From an uncultured Clostridia bacterium (lineage in GTDB: Bacteria > Bacillota > Clostridia > Christensenellales > UBA1242): a DNA stretch of 43,194 nucleotides. The notes under the pieces are model-generated. The model saw nothing but the letters and a program-made list of their open reading frames with translations. It searched no databases and was not told the DNA's origin. Made by a program: the position numbers and the translations under genes. The stretch is from positions 1 through 43,194 of the forward strand of contig CAKNIB010000009.1 in NCBI GenBank assembly GCA_930979925.1, given 5' to 3'. The first letter of the stretch is position 1, and every line of letters begins with the position of its first letter. This document shows, piece after piece, positions 7,399 through 15,460 of this stretch.

Positions 7399-8976
7399 TT
7401 ACTTAATATTACAATATTCTTCAAGCAATTTATTCATTTTTAACCTAATTAGATCAACTTCAACTTTTCCATCATCAGTAGAAGTTAAACCAGCTTCAAC
7501 TTCCGCAATTACCATACATAAAACAAAACGTGTCATTATATCTATAAAATCTTTATTATTTGTTAATTTGTAGAAAAATGGATGTGTCATATTAAGTTTT
7601 ACACCATAAACATTTGTTTTTTCATCTTCATGTATTCTTGAAATACTTAACCATTGAGAAATGTTGTTATTATATTCTAGGTCCAAATTATATTTGTTGT
7701 TTCCTCTAACAATTGAAATATGTGAAATTGCTGTTTCGTTAAACTGGATAGAAGTATCTCCATGTTTGACTGAAACTAACGTTTCTTCTTTTTCTTTCTC
7801 TATATTTTCGCTGTTGCTTTCTTTAATAATTGATGTTTGAGGAAGATCTGTGAATTCTATTGTAGAATCATCTATAATTCCAAATGATTTTAAATTTTCT
7901 ATAGCATCTACTACAACTTGTTTTTGACTAGTAGTCTTTCTAACACGAATATCTTCAGCTTTTTCTTTAAATGGTTTAATAAGAGGTTTCAACGCTTCTA
8001 TGAACTTTTCTTCTAAAGCCTCGTCATTCCAATCAAAGTTATCTTTTGCTTGAGTAACGGGCCAGTTATCCATATGTAACTCTCCAAAAACTCTTTGATA
8101 TGCAAACGAGTTAGAATCGCCAAAGAGTTCTTTAGGACGATAATTTTCTTCTGCACCACCAATAATGACTCTCCCTCTTCTTAACAATGTAAGCCCTGCA
8201 CCAGAGACACTTGCTTTTTTCCTTATTGCAATAAAGCCCCGTGTAACTAATTTTTTTCCCTTGTGATCAATATTAAATTCAATCTCTTCTTTCCAAAGTT
8301 TATTATTTTCTTCAGCATCAATATAAATTTCAGGATCTTCAAAAGTTAAAATTTCACCATTATAATATAAATCAAGTTCATGGTTTCTTATATCTTGCCT
8401 ATAAATACTACTTAGAAATGTTTTAACTTTTCCAATGGTTCTAGAACCTGTTATTTTTTTATTAAGATTTCGTATTTCTATAATTGTATAATGTGAATCT
8501 TTCGACACTTCATTAATATCCTGATTGATAGAATCTTCTTTTGTTAAACTTAGTTCTTTTACATCTACACTTGCCCTATATTCATATTCAGATCCATAGC
8601 GCGAAGAAATAACAGTCCAATACGAACCAAACCAACAAGCAGCTGTTTTTAATCCCATTCCAAACTCATTTCTACCTGTTGTTATGATTGGTGGCTTATC
8701 TAAAACAATTGCTCTATAAAAATCATCCGATTCCATGCCATATGCATTGTCTTTAATGGTTAAAACATCTTCTCCATTGTCATCTGTGCAGTAACTTATT
8801 TCTATAGTTAGTTTCTTAAAATCTTCCAAATTCTTTAATTCACTTTTATGATCAAAATAACTTTGGGTTGAGTTATCTATAAACTCCGCCAATGCAGTCC
8901 ATGGTTCATATCTTAAATTTTTGTATGTTGCATAAACACCAGTCGTTGGTCTAATGTTAATTTTTTCTTGTCTCAT
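7399..8976 (-). CDS. MORC-like GHKL (HSP90-type) ATPase
   Basis: About 525-aa ATPase. Using ATG 8976 as residue 1, the GHKL Bergerat fold is clear: N-box ALAEFIDNSTQSYFD (Glu31, Asn35), G1 box IKDNAYGM (74-81, Asp76), G2 box GRNEFGMGLKTAACWFG (101-117). An S5-like second domain follows, with RRGRVIIGG around 270-280. ATG 8976 is preferred over 8994 because GGAGG precedes it by 10 bases, whereas 8994 is inside the methyltransferase 3' end. Bacterial MORC/MutL-like ATPases in restriction operons probably close as ATP-driven clamps on DNA. The C-terminal half has no motif I recognise. Neighbours are the methyltransferase upstream and Z1 downstream. Confidence 0.88.
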   Translation of the reverse strand: MRQEKINIRPTTGVYATYKNLRYEPWTALAEFIDNSTQSYFDHKSELKNLEDFKKLTIEISYCTDDNGEDVLTIKDNAYGMESDDFYRAIVLDKPPIITTGRNEFGMGLKTAACWFGSYWTVISSRYGSEYEYRASVDVKELSLTKEDSINQDINEVSKDSHYTIIEIRNLNKKITGSRTIGKVKTFLSSIYRQDIRNHELDLYYNGEILTFEDPEIYIDAEENNKLWKEEIEFNIDHKGKKLVTRGFIAIRKKASVSGAGLTLLRRGRVIIGGAEENYRPKELFGDSNSFAYQRVFGELHMDNWPVTQAKDNFDWNDEALEEKFIEALKPLIKPFKEKAEDIRVRKTTSQKQVVVDAIENLKSFGIIDDSTIEFTDLPQTSIIKESNSENIEKEKEETLVSVKHGDTSIQFNETAISHISIVRGNNKYNLDLEYNNNISQWLSISRIHEDEKTNVYGVKLNMTHPFFYKLTNNKDFIDIMTRFVLCMVIAEVEAGLTSTDDGKVEVDLIRLKMNKLLEEYCNIK

Positions 8977-8978
8977 AT

Positions 8979-10262
8979 TTATTGATCCTCCCAATTATTC
9001 TTAGCAAAACCAATAAGTTTTTTAGCTAAAATTTTTATTATTTTTACATTAACTGCATTCCCCAATTGTTTATAAGTTTGTTCATCTGATTTTCCAAATT
9101 TAAAAGATTTTTTAAAACTTTGAAGATTAGCAGCCTCTCTAGGCGTAATTTTTCTATATTTTTGTTTTACTTTATCCCATATTATAGGAGTGTTATTAAT
9201 AGCAACTAAAGTTGGGAAATATGTCGGTCTTTTTGCTCTTATACCTGAATGCCTAAATTGTATTATGGTGTCTTTTAAATATTTGCAATCTGTTCCACAG
9301 TTCCACTCAAATTTTTTATAAACAGAATTTTTGGATAACATATCATATTTTACTATCCATTTATCGATAAAATCTTTATTTTCCAAATAAAATTTTCGAT
9401 TCTTATCAACAAATCTTTTTTTCCAATCGGGGAGTTCTTTATAATAAACTCCTTGATAATCTTTGGTATTCATAAATGTTTGGTCATCTTTACCATATCC
9501 AAAATATTCTAACCAAATAGGGACTCCAATAGTTTTATAATTAACTCCTGCTCGAAATTCATCCCATATATCTAAAATTTGAGTTTGCTCATCATTTAAA
9601 TAATATTTGTCATCAATTGAATTATTTTGTTCTAATATTTCCCAAGCACTTCCTAACTTTAAACATTCTATCGGTCTTTGTAAATGCTGAAATCCTAAAT
9701 CCTCTTTATGAATATAATGGTTTGTTAATTTTAGTTCATCCCTTATATCCCTACGTATACCCATAATGTATACTCTTTCTCTTATTTGAGGAATTCCAAA
9801 TTGACAGGGTGATAATACTATTGGTTCGTCAGTAACATAAAAATTTAAACTTTGAAGTTTTAGTTGGATTTCACTCCACCATTCTTTCGAATTGCCAGTA
9901 GATAAATTGCTCACATTTTCTAACAAAATAAATTTACATTCTTTGTGTACTTTAAGTATCTCAATTATATAATCAAACAAATTTCCACGATTTTTATCTT
10001 TAAACCCATTTTGTTTTCCTGCTTTACTAAAAGGTTGACAAGGAAATCCTCCACATAACATATCAAATTGTGGCAATTCTTTCCAATTTGTTTTTATATC
10101 ACCAATGATTTTTGTATTTGGAAAATTCGTTTTGTAAACTTCTACACAATTTTTGTCTATTTCAGATGCCATTACACATTCCCCACCTAAATATTTTAAA
10201 GCTTGATGAAATCCTCCAATCCCCGCAAACAAATCAACGAATGTAAATTTACTTTTCTTCAT
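8979..10262 (-). CDS. DNA (cytosine-5) methyltransferase
   Basis: 427-aa C5-cytosine methyltransferase that protects self DNA. Motifs are in canonical order: I FVDLFAGIGGF (8-18, AdoMet binding), IV GGFPCQPFSKAG (71-82, catalytic Cys75), VI LLENVSNL (113-120), VIII FGIPQIRERVYIMG (155-168), and IX/X ITPREAANLQSF with KQLGNAVNVKI near the C-terminus. The target recognition domain is the stretch between about 175 and 370; I cannot read the recognition sequence from it. The start overlaps the Phd-like gene by 14 bases, so translation is coupled. This gene plus GHKL, Z1 and PD-(D/E)XK makes a complete restriction-modification set. Confidence 0.95.
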   Translation of the reverse strand: MKKSKFTFVDLFAGIGGFHQALKYLGGECVMASEIDKNCVEVYKTNFPNTKIIGDIKTNWKELPQFDMLCGGFPCQPFSKAGKQNGFKDKNRGNLFDYIIEILKVHKECKFILLENVSNLSTGNSKEWWSEIQLKLQSLNFYVTDEPIVLSPCQFGIPQIRERVYIMGIRRDIRDELKLTNHYIHKEDLGFQHLQRPIECLKLGSAWEILEQNNSIDDKYYLNDEQTQILDIWDEFRAGVNYKTIGVPIWLEYFGYGKDDQTFMNTKDYQGVYYKELPDWKKRFVDKNRKFYLENKDFIDKWIVKYDMLSKNSVYKKFEWNCGTDCKYLKDTIIQFRHSGIRAKRPTYFPTLVAINNTPIIWDKVKQKYRKITPREAANLQSFKKSFKFGKSDEQTYKQLGNAVNVKIIKILAKKLIGFAKNNWEDQ

Positions 10263-10452
10263 TTTTATTCTCCTTAAGTAATTTTAAATATTCTTCATAT
10301 TCAATCATTACGCATTGAATTTTATTATTTTTAACTATTAATACAGGTTGACTAAGTGATTTTTTTACAGCTTCTGTTAATTTACCTCGACTTAATTCCC
10401 TTATGCCATAACTAACTATATTATCTTGTAAATGTTTATACTTCTTTATCAT
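10249..10452 (-). CDS. Phd/YefM-like small regulator, no toxin partner
   Basis: 67-aa protein whose layout matches antitoxin-type Phd/YefM repressors: short helix and strand IRELSRGKLTEAVKKS, strand QPVLIVKNNKIQCVMI, helix EYEEYLKLLKE. No RelE/Doc toxin lies beside it. Instead it is the first gene of the restriction operon and overlaps the methyltransferase start, so it may act as the operon's controller, analogous to C proteins of type II systems. The promoter upstream has a perfect palindrome over its -35 that such a repressor could bind. AAGGAGG precedes the ATG by 12 bases. The controller role is inference from position. Confidence 0.65.
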   Translation of the reverse strand: MIKKYKHLQDNIVSYGIRELSRGKLTEAVKKSLSQPVLIVKNNKIQCVMIEYEEYLKLLKENKNEEK

Positions 10453-10480
10453 AGCATACTTAGCCCTCCTTATGGTAATA

Positions 10481-10517
10481 AGTTTAACAATTTGTCATGA
10501 TAAATGTCAAGACATTT
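10481..10517 (-). promoter_or_regulatory. Defence-operon promoter with palindromic operator
   Basis: Minus strand: TTGACA (10510-10505), 18-bp spacer, TAAACT (10486-10481). The perfect inverted repeat AAATGTCAAGACATTT (10502-10517) covers the -35, and another half-site TGTCA lies at 10493-10497 in the spacer. It is a likely repression site for the Phd-like or the divergent winged-helix protein. Confidence 0.7.
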
Positions 10518-10581
10518 TTAATATAATTATGCCTTAATAGGTTTAATTTCTATTGTTACATATGATAAATAATCTATTAGT

Positions 10582-10610
10582 TTGTATTTAATTTTATAAC
10601 TTGTTATAAT
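10582..10610 (+). promoter_or_regulatory. Promoter of the divergent 88-aa gene
   Basis: TTGTAT (10582-10587), 17-bp spacer, TATAAT (10605-10610), followed by AAGGAG at 10620-10625 and the ATG at 10636. Divergent from the defence operon promoter about 70 bp away. Confidence 0.65.
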
Positions 10611-10635
10611 ATACATTATAAGGAGAAGAAAAATA

Positions 10636-10902
10636 ATGGATTACAAACAAGAAGGGAATAAATTACGATTAGAGTTTAAAAATTTAATTTATAATTTTAT
10701 GAAAAATTCTTCTGACTGTCAAAATTTTTCAGAAGGATTAAGACAATCAGAAATCTTTAGAAGTTGTGGAATGGATTGGGGTGAAAAACAAAATGCCACA
10801 TCTTCTAATCAACAATATTGGATTGTTGCATTGTTACGTGAACTAGAAGAAGAAAACAAAATACAAAGAGATAATACTAATAAAAAATGGAGATTAAGAT
10901 AA
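10636..10902 (+). CDS. Small winged-helix-like protein beside the defence operon
   Basis: 88 aa. The second half (GLRQSEIFRSCGMDWGE, then NQQYWIVALLRELEEENKI and a KKWRLR end) reads as a winged helix: helix, turn, recognition-like helix QYWIVALLRELEEE, then a wing strand. It is transcribed away from the Phd/methyltransferase/GHKL/Z1/nuclease operon across a shared regulatory region, so it could be a transcriptional regulator or an accessory specificity factor of the system. No annotated family comes to mind with confidence. Good RBS and promoter support it as a real gene. Confidence 0.6.
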   Translation: MDYKQEGNKLRLEFKNLIYNFMKNSSDCQNFSEGLRQSEIFRSCGMDWGEKQNATSSNQQYWIVALLRELEEENKIQRDNTNKKWRLR

Positions 10903-10980
10903 TCTAAGGTACTAGTAATAAAAAAAATTATACCTTTTATTAACATAGAATAGATAAAATAGCTATATAGTTACTAACTT

Positions 10981-12528
10981 TTAGTTCAATCTGAACTTTG
11001 TTGGTGCCGCCAAGTGCGAGCAATCCGAACCCTTTGGGTTGGATTGCTCCTTTTTATTTTCTATATATTCAATTTCTTGTGATATATCTGGCTTTTCACT
11101 CAACTTTAATTGTTTACTTTTATCACTAGTTATATTAAAGTAAATTTCACAATGGTCATCGTATAAAACAACTCTATTTACAAACATATCAATAAGTCTT
11201 TGTTTTGCATTTTCAAGAGAATAATCTAAATCTTTAAAAGATTTCAAATATTCATACACAAGTTCTTCGCTTAATGGTTTGATTGTTAGCATTTGTCTGC
11301 TAGCAATTTTTTCTTTTATCTCATTAATTCTTATTTCAAGTTCTTTCATTCTATCGTTTGTTGTGTCGTTAAAAATTCCATTTTCAAGAGCAGTTAAAAT
11401 GTTCTTCAATTTTTTGTTATTGTCTTGAAGTTCTTTATTTAGACTTTCTAAAATTGTATCTTTTTCAATGCTTTTGTTATATGTATCAGCCAATACTTTA
11501 CTTATACTTTTTAAGTTTGTATGTTGCATAAATTCCTGTGTTGCAGACAGAACTATTTCTTCTATATAATTTTTAGAAACAGATTTCTTGTCACATTTAG
11601 ATTTATTTTTCTTTTTTGTAAAGCATTTATAATAATTGTAAATTGTGCCAAGTTTACCTTTTCCACTATCTCCGGTCATTAAACTACCACATTTGCCACA
11701 TATTAACTTGCCACTTAAAAGATAATTAACTTCTGTTTTATGATGAGCAGAAGTTCTTTTTGAAGTTTTTAGTTTTTCATTTACTTCATCAAAAAGTTGT
11801 TCACTTATTATTGCAGGGAAAATATTTGTGTAAACAGTATTGTCTGCATATGCACAGCCTTTGTAGTTTTCATCCCTTAATATCCTAGAAACAGAGTTTA
11901 TTGTCCATTCTTTGCCGTATGCGTTCTTTATTCCTTTGTTAGATAAAATCTTTACAATGTCTTTAATACATTTACCACTTATGTATTCATCAAACATTAA
12001 CTTAACAATGTTTGCTTGTTCTTCGTTAACACCTACTTTTTTATCAACAATATTATATCCATAAGGAGTTCTGCCACCTGTAAAGAGTCCTTTTATTCTG
12101 CTTTCTTTTAGCCCACGCTTAACTTTTTGAGATAGTTCAACAGAATAATTCTCTGCAAGTCCAACAAGCACACTATCGAGCAAAATGCCTTCTGGTGCGT
12201 CTGAAATGTTTTCAGTTGCAGAAATCAGTTTAACACCATTTTTAAGTAGTATTGCACGATTAACAGAGCTGTCATATCTTGACCTTGAAAACCTATCTAA
12301 CTTATACACCAAAACAAAATCAAAACCTTTATTTTTGCTATCATATAGCATTTGTTGAAGTGCAGATCTCTTGTCATTTGTTCCCGTCATAGCCCTGTCA
12401 ATATATTCATTAACAACAACCAAACCATTTCTTTCAGCATATTCTTTGCACACTCTTAGTTGTCCATCAATACTTTGTTCTGTTTGACTATCACTTGAAT
12501 ATCTTGCATATATAACAGCTCTGATCAT
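10981..12528 (-). CDS. Large serine recombinase (about 515 aa)
   Basis: Second large serine recombinase. Starting at ATG 12528 (GGTGG upstream; the longer frame from 12549 adds only MIKRWWK), the N-terminus is MIRAVIYARYSSDS with Ser11 as predicted nucleophile, then EQSIDGQLRVC and the YKLDRFSRSRYDSS region. The recombinase domain includes KVKRGLKESRIKG. The zinc ribbon is ICGKCGSLM with KCFTKKKNKSKCD. A coiled coil spans roughly 360-420. The last 15 residues (SDCSHLAAPTK..) are encoded by a terminator hairpin and a GTGCCGCCA stretch on the other strand, so, as in the first integrase, the C-terminal codons may carry the attachment site. About 45% alike to the 1-1617 integrase by eye; not a recent duplicate. 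Confidence 0.93.
   Translation of the reverse strand: MIRAVIYARYSSDSQTEQSIDGQLRVCKEYAERNGLVVVNEYIDRAMTGTNDKRSALQQMLYDSKNKGFDFVLVYKLDRFSRSRYDSSVNRAILLKNGVKLISATENISDAPEGILLDSVLVGLAENYSVELSQKVKRGLKESRIKGLFTGGRTPYGYNIVDKKVGVNEEQANIVKLMFDEYISGKCIKDIVKILSNKGIKNAYGKEWTINSVSRILRDENYKGCAYADNTVYTNIFPAIISEQLFDEVNEKLKTSKRTSAHHKTEVNYLLSGKLICGKCGSLMTGDSGKGKLGTIYNYYKCFTKKKNKSKCDKKSVSKNYIEEIVLSATQEFMQHTNLKSISKVLADTYNKSIEKDTILESLNKELQDNNKKLKNILTALENGIFNDTTNDRMKELEIRINEIKEKIASRQMLTIKPLSEELVYEYLKSFKDLDYSLENAKQRLIDMFVNRVVLYDDHCEIYFNITSDKSKQLKLSEKPDISQEIEYIENKKEQSNPKGSDCSHLAAPTKFRLN
11018..11055 (+). terminator. Strong terminator hairpin inside recombinase 3' end
   Basis: Stem GAGCAATCC-(G)-AACCC / GGGTT-GGATTGCTC with loop TTT, followed by C and five T on the plus strand. 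It lies within the last codons of the minus-strand recombinase. A related hairpin (CAATCCGAACTC.., 22883-22918) ends the beta-lactamase-family gene, so this may mark a recombination junction rather than a terminator made for a local plus-strand gene. Confidence 0.65.
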
Positions 12529-12614
12529 TTTCCACCACCTTTTGATCAATTATACCGCTATATCTTAAAAAAGTCAGCATTATTTTTACTTTTTAATTAA
12601 AAAATAGAAAATGT

Positions 12615-12655
12615 GAGTGAAAGTGTCGTGACTTTTACGGATAATGTTGTATAAT
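12615..12655 (+). promoter_or_regulatory. Promoter region shared with paralogous locus
   Basis: GTGAGTGAAAGTGTCGTGAC (from 12613) is followed by TATAAT at 12650-12655. Near-identical sequence precedes the 23073 pseudogene (22999-23060). The inverted repeat AAAGT-GTCGTG-ACTTT (about 12620-12635) is conserved in both and could be the autoregulatory operator of this HTH family. The -35 box is not clear. Confidence 0.5.
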
Positions 12656-12677
12656 ATGATTGAAGATAGGAGCGAAT

Positions 12678-13147
12678 ATGAAATTTAGTGAAAAACTTCA
12701 AAAGTTAAGACATGAGCAAAATCTTACACAAGATGACTTGGCGGAAAAGATTTTCGTAACTCGCACTGCAATTTCTAAATGGGAAACTGACAACGGATAT
12801 CCAAGCATTGAAAGTTTGAACTTATTAACGAAGAAGATATTAAGGTTAAGGAAGATTTGGAACTTAAAAATTCCAAAGTTAATTACTATATCGCACTTGG
12901 TGGGCTTGGCATTTCCATTGTTTGTGTTATATGTTTGTTCTTTATCAAAAATGCGATTTTGTTTGGTGTGATAACCGCGCTTGCCATTCTTGGTGTTTGC
13001 ATGTATTTCACGTTCACTCAGTTATCACTAATCTACTACAAAGATAAAAAATTGACAAAAAAGCAACAAATCTACAACAAGTTTAGAGAAATTTTATCTG
13101 CAATTCTAATCTTTTTTGTTTTGTTCGCAGTGGTAAGAACTATTTAA
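12678..13147 (+). pseudogene. HTH plus membrane protein, broken by internal deletion
   Basis: ATG 12678 (AGGAG upstream) begins a typical HTH_3 domain: MKFSEKLQKLRHEQNLTQ, then VTRTAISKWETDNGYPSIESLN. The frame then changes. EEDIKVKEDLELKNSKVNYYIALGG and two hydrophobic segments (GLGISIVCVICLFF, ILSAILIFFVLFAVV) continue in another frame to 13147. The linker that normally follows PSIESLN (a KLF.VTIDEL-type stretch) is missing, so a deletion of about 15-20 codons shifted the frame. The paralogous locus at 23073 keeps that linker (KLFNATIDKLISEEN) but has other lesions. Both share an upstream region with AAAGT-GTCGTG-ACTTT. Confidence 0.75.
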
Positions 13148-13158
13148 AGGAGAAATGG

Positions 13159-13456
13159 ATGATTATTGGCAAAATTAAAGAATGTGTTGATTATCAAACC
13201 ATAGATATTGACCTTAAGAAAATTAAAACAAAGAAAGAACTACTGAACAAAGTTGCAACAGATTTGAATTTTCCTGCGATTAGAGAAAATAGTTGGGACG
13301 CTTTTGCGATTGGTTTGGAATTTTATATGAACCTTTTAATACCTTTAATGCAGTAAAAATCACTTTTAGAAATTGTAGTGATTTGGAAGAAAATGTAAAA
13401 AAATGCTTGATGAAGATTTAAAGAAGAAATGTTTTACGATTGTGCAAAAAGAATAA
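13159..13456 (+). pseudogene. Barstar-like immunity gene, frameshifted
   Basis: The intact part, MIIGKIKECVDYQTIDID.., then KTKKELLNKVATDLNFP and SWDAFAIGLE, resembles barstar (strand, helix KELL..L.FP, then the N.WDA helix). The frame stops at 13356, but VKITFRNCSDLEENVKK continues in another frame, and LDEDLKKKCFTIVQKE in a third, ending near 13456. Two single-base shifts, one at an A7 run near 13400, would restore a normal barstar length of about 95 aa. It begins the immunity-type cluster 13159-15147, with no ribonuclease toxin next to it. Confidence 0.55.
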
Positions 13457-13486
13457 TAGAGAAAACGAAAAAAAATAGGAGTTAGT

Positions 13487-14191
13487 ATGAAAAACGAAAA
13501 AGCTAAAAGACTTTTTGAAAATGAAATTATTTGGTTTTTCACTCAAAATATTCCAGACGTTCAGGAGTATGTCAAAGATAGTTTTGATGGGTATGCGGAT
13601 GATGAAAGTGTTGGACTGTATAACTTATTCCCAGATATTTTAAGATACTTTGATGATTGTGTAAAAATTAGGAACAAAAATAAAGTAAAAAAGTTTATTA
13701 AAATTTTGGAAGAATTTAAAAACAAGTTTGGTGAGCAATATCACAAACTGAACACAGAAACTATTGACAACTTTATTGGAGTTGCTTTCTTTGAAGATTG
13801 TTTAGATGTATTGAATAAAGAAGAAATTAATTTTGTTTTGCCTTTTTTTAGCGAAAAACTTGCAACAGAATATCAAAAACACATAATTGCAGAGCATAAA
13901 ACTTTAATTGATTATTTGAAATTTTTATTGAAAGGAAAAGTTAAAAATTTCAAAATTGAAGATTGCGAAAAATTAAAATATAAAATTTTTGATGTTGAAA
14001 CAAAAAATTATGTTCCGAGCGAAGATATAGTAGATTTTGTTTCCTTGACAAACAAAGTTTTTTACATCACGCAAGCAAATTCTTGTTGTTATTTAGGCAA
14101 ACTTGTGAAAAATAACGAAATCCACCTACTTTATAAAGATACTTTACCAATGCATTTATTGCAAAATTCACTAGATGAAATTTTTAATTAA
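13487..14191 (+). CDS. Hypothetical protein in immunity-type cluster (234 aa)
   Basis: Acidic soluble protein of 234 residues. The first 110 residues look helical (KRLFENEIIWFFTQ, DILRYFDDCVKIR, KKFIKILEEFKNKF, then the IDNFIGVAFFEDCLDVL segment typical of small immunity folds). The last 60 residues are strand-rich (KNYVPSEDIVDFVSL, KVFYITQANSCC). AGGAG lies 8 bases before ATG. The SUKH gene at 14203 starts 11 bases after its stop, so they share an operon. I infer an immunity or contact-dependent-inhibition accessory role from neighbours only; no family was recognised with certainty. Confidence 0.6.
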   Translation: MKNEKAKRLFENEIIWFFTQNIPDVQEYVKDSFDGYADDESVGLYNLFPDILRYFDDCVKIRNKNKVKKFIKILEEFKNKFGEQYHKLNTETIDNFIGVAFFEDCLDVLNKEEINFVLPFFSEKLATEYQKHIIAEHKTLIDYLKFLLKGKVKNFKIEDCEKLKYKIFDVETKNYVPSEDIVDFVSLTNKVFYITQANSCCYLGKLVKNNEIHLLYKDTLPMHLLQNSLDEIFN

Positions 14192-14202
14192 AAGGAGTTT
14201 TT

Positions 14203-14829
14203 ATGGAATATAAAATAATAATTGATAAATTAAAAAACAAAGGCATTGTGTTTGCTAATGGTCTTACTAAAGAAGAATTTTCTAAAGTTGAAAATCTTTA
14301 TAATATCAAATTTCCAAAAGAATTAAAAAACTTTTTGGCAGAAGGTTTGCCATTTGCCGAATATACTTCATATCTACCTAATGCTGGCGAAAAAGAATAT
14401 TGTCATTATGTTTTTCCGTTTCCAGTTTGGAATGATTTTAGCGAAGAGAATATTAAAAAAATTAAAGATTGGATTGCAAAGCCCAAAAGGTTGTTAAGGG
14501 AAGAGTATGAAAATGTCAAAAATAATAAAAAGGAGTTTTGGACTTTTTGTAATGATTTAGGTTTGGACTTTGAAAAGAAAGTTGAAGAGATAAACAAAGA
14601 GTTTGATATTTTTGAAAGCAATCTTGAAAACACAATTCCGATTTTTGGACATCGATATATGTTGCAAAACGACAATTCTCCTATTCTTTTAATTACAAAA
14701 ACGGATGATATTGCATTGTATGGAAAAGATTTACAAGACTATTTGGAATGTGAATTTTTAGACAAAAGAGTTGATGCTAATTATGAAAAAGCAGACTTGG
14801 GCAATTGGTACGATGTTTTATTTAGATAA
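14203..14829 (+). CDS. SMI1/KNR4 (SUKH) family immunity protein
   Basis: 208 aa with the SUKH signature: N-terminal helix and strand TKEEFSKVENLYNIKFPKEL (23-42), the conserved FPKELKNFL turn, a central FPVWNDFSEENI, and late IPIFGHRYML (about 146-155) followed by SPILLIT and DIALYGKDLQDYLE, which corresponds to the IPI.g..y......p.l.i....d...yg.dl..yl pattern of the family. SUKH proteins are established immunity proteins against polymorphic nuclease toxins. No cognate toxin is encoded nearby, so it is an orphan immunity gene that may protect against toxins of neighbours. AAAGGAG 7 bases upstream. Confidence 0.85.
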   Translation: MEYKIIIDKLKNKGIVFANGLTKEEFSKVENLYNIKFPKELKNFLAEGLPFAEYTSYLPNAGEKEYCHYVFPFPVWNDFSEENIKKIKDWIAKPKRLLREEYENVKNNKKEFWTFCNDLGLDFEKKVEEINKEFDIFESNLENTIPIFGHRYMLQNDNSPILLITKTDDIALYGKDLQDYLECEFLDKRVDANYEKADLGNWYDVLFR

Positions 14830-14844
14830 CTAAAAGGAGTTTAT

Positions 14845-15147
14845 ATGGAAAACAAAAAATATATTTGCCCGGTTTGTGGGTATGACAGGTTAAACGAAGC
14901 TCCTTATGGAGAAGATTATAAAAAAAACTTCAATCCTTCTGGTGAAATTTGTTCAAATTGCAACTGCGAATTTGGTTTTGATTTAGAGCCTGGTGGAGCA
15001 ACCAAAGATGGCTTTACAATTGAAGAATATAGAAACAAGCATTTATGTTCCCCAAGACGAAAAAAATATTTAAAAAATCTCGAAAATGAAGAAATGCAAA
15101 ACTTAATAGAATGGTTAGATGACAAAGTTATAAGACATAAATCGTAG
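14845..15147 (+). CDS. Small zinc-ribbon protein of immunity cluster (100 aa)
   Basis: Begins MENKKYICPVCGYDRLNEAP, with a second knuckle ICSNCNCEFGFD (36-47), so the Cys pairs C9/C12 and C37/C40 form a likely zinc ribbon. The GFDLEPGGATKDGFTIEEYR stretch then leads into a basic helical tail. This CPVCGYD...CPCCGFEFG type of small protein is widespread among immunity and phage-associated genes. The start lies 15 bases after the SUKH stop, with AAAGGAG 7 bases before ATG: the last gene of the cluster. Its biochemical role is unknown. Confidence 0.7.
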   Translation: MENKKYICPVCGYDRLNEAPYGEDYKKNFNPSGEICSNCNCEFGFDLEPGGATKDGFTIEEYRNKHLCSPRRKKYLKNLENEEMQNLIEWLDDKVIRHKS

Positions 15148-15230
15148 CTCGTAAAGATATATAGATCTTGTAAAATAAAAATCATATTGATTTCTAATAT
15201 TTTTTCACTGAATTATAAATATTTATAGGA

Positions 15231-15385
15231 GGCAGGATAAGGAAATAGACTCAAAATCGTTTTTTAGGTGTGAAGAAGCCTTATATAATAAGTCTTTCTG
15301 ATGATTCACCCCTAAAAAGCCAAAGTTTCACTTTTGAGTCATTTCCCCTTATTAGACCAAGTGGGATACCCACTTGTCTTTTTTT
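15231..15385. other. Element B: second oriT-like inverted repeat
   Basis: Same plan as element A but in opposite orientation. Outer arms ATAAGGAAA..GACTCAAAA (15237-15256) with TTTTGAGTC..TTTCCCCTTAT (15332-15352). Inner arms TTTTTTAGG..GTGAA (15260-15274) with TTCAC..CCTAAAAAG (15305-15319). Terminal hairpin AAGTGGG-ATA-CCCACTT (15359-15375), followed on the plus strand by seven T. The motif GCAGGATAAGGAA (15232-15244) is identical in A. On the minus strand it reads TATCCTG|C, a MOB-P-like nick site. Stem sequences differ from A yet stay complementary. The terminal hairpin can also serve as a terminator. There is no gene between 15148 and 15486. Confidence 0.6.
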
Positions 15386-15418
15386 GTCGAAAATATAGCA
15401 ATGTTATAAGAAAAATGT

Positions 15419-15424
15419 TATAAT
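15419..15424 (+). promoter_or_regulatory. -10 box and hairpin leader of the 79-aa gene
   Basis: TATAAT at 15419-15424 (no good -35). The expected leader holds the hairpin GGACT-TTAAAT-AGTCC (15431-15446) and then the 14-bp stem described at 15461-15504. Confidence 0.4.
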
Positions 15425-15460
15425 AATTATGGACTTTAAATAGTCCAAGTGTTTTTCGGT

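Noticed and set aside
10903..10980. Terminator after the 88-aa gene (AAGGTA..TACCTT)
   Set aside because: Only a 6-bp stem with a loop of over 20 bases and a weak T run.
11009..11060. Second tRNA 3' end next to the 10981 recombinase (GTGCCGCCA)
   Set aside because: The upstream bases do not fold into T and anticodon arms; only the last few bases look tRNA-like.
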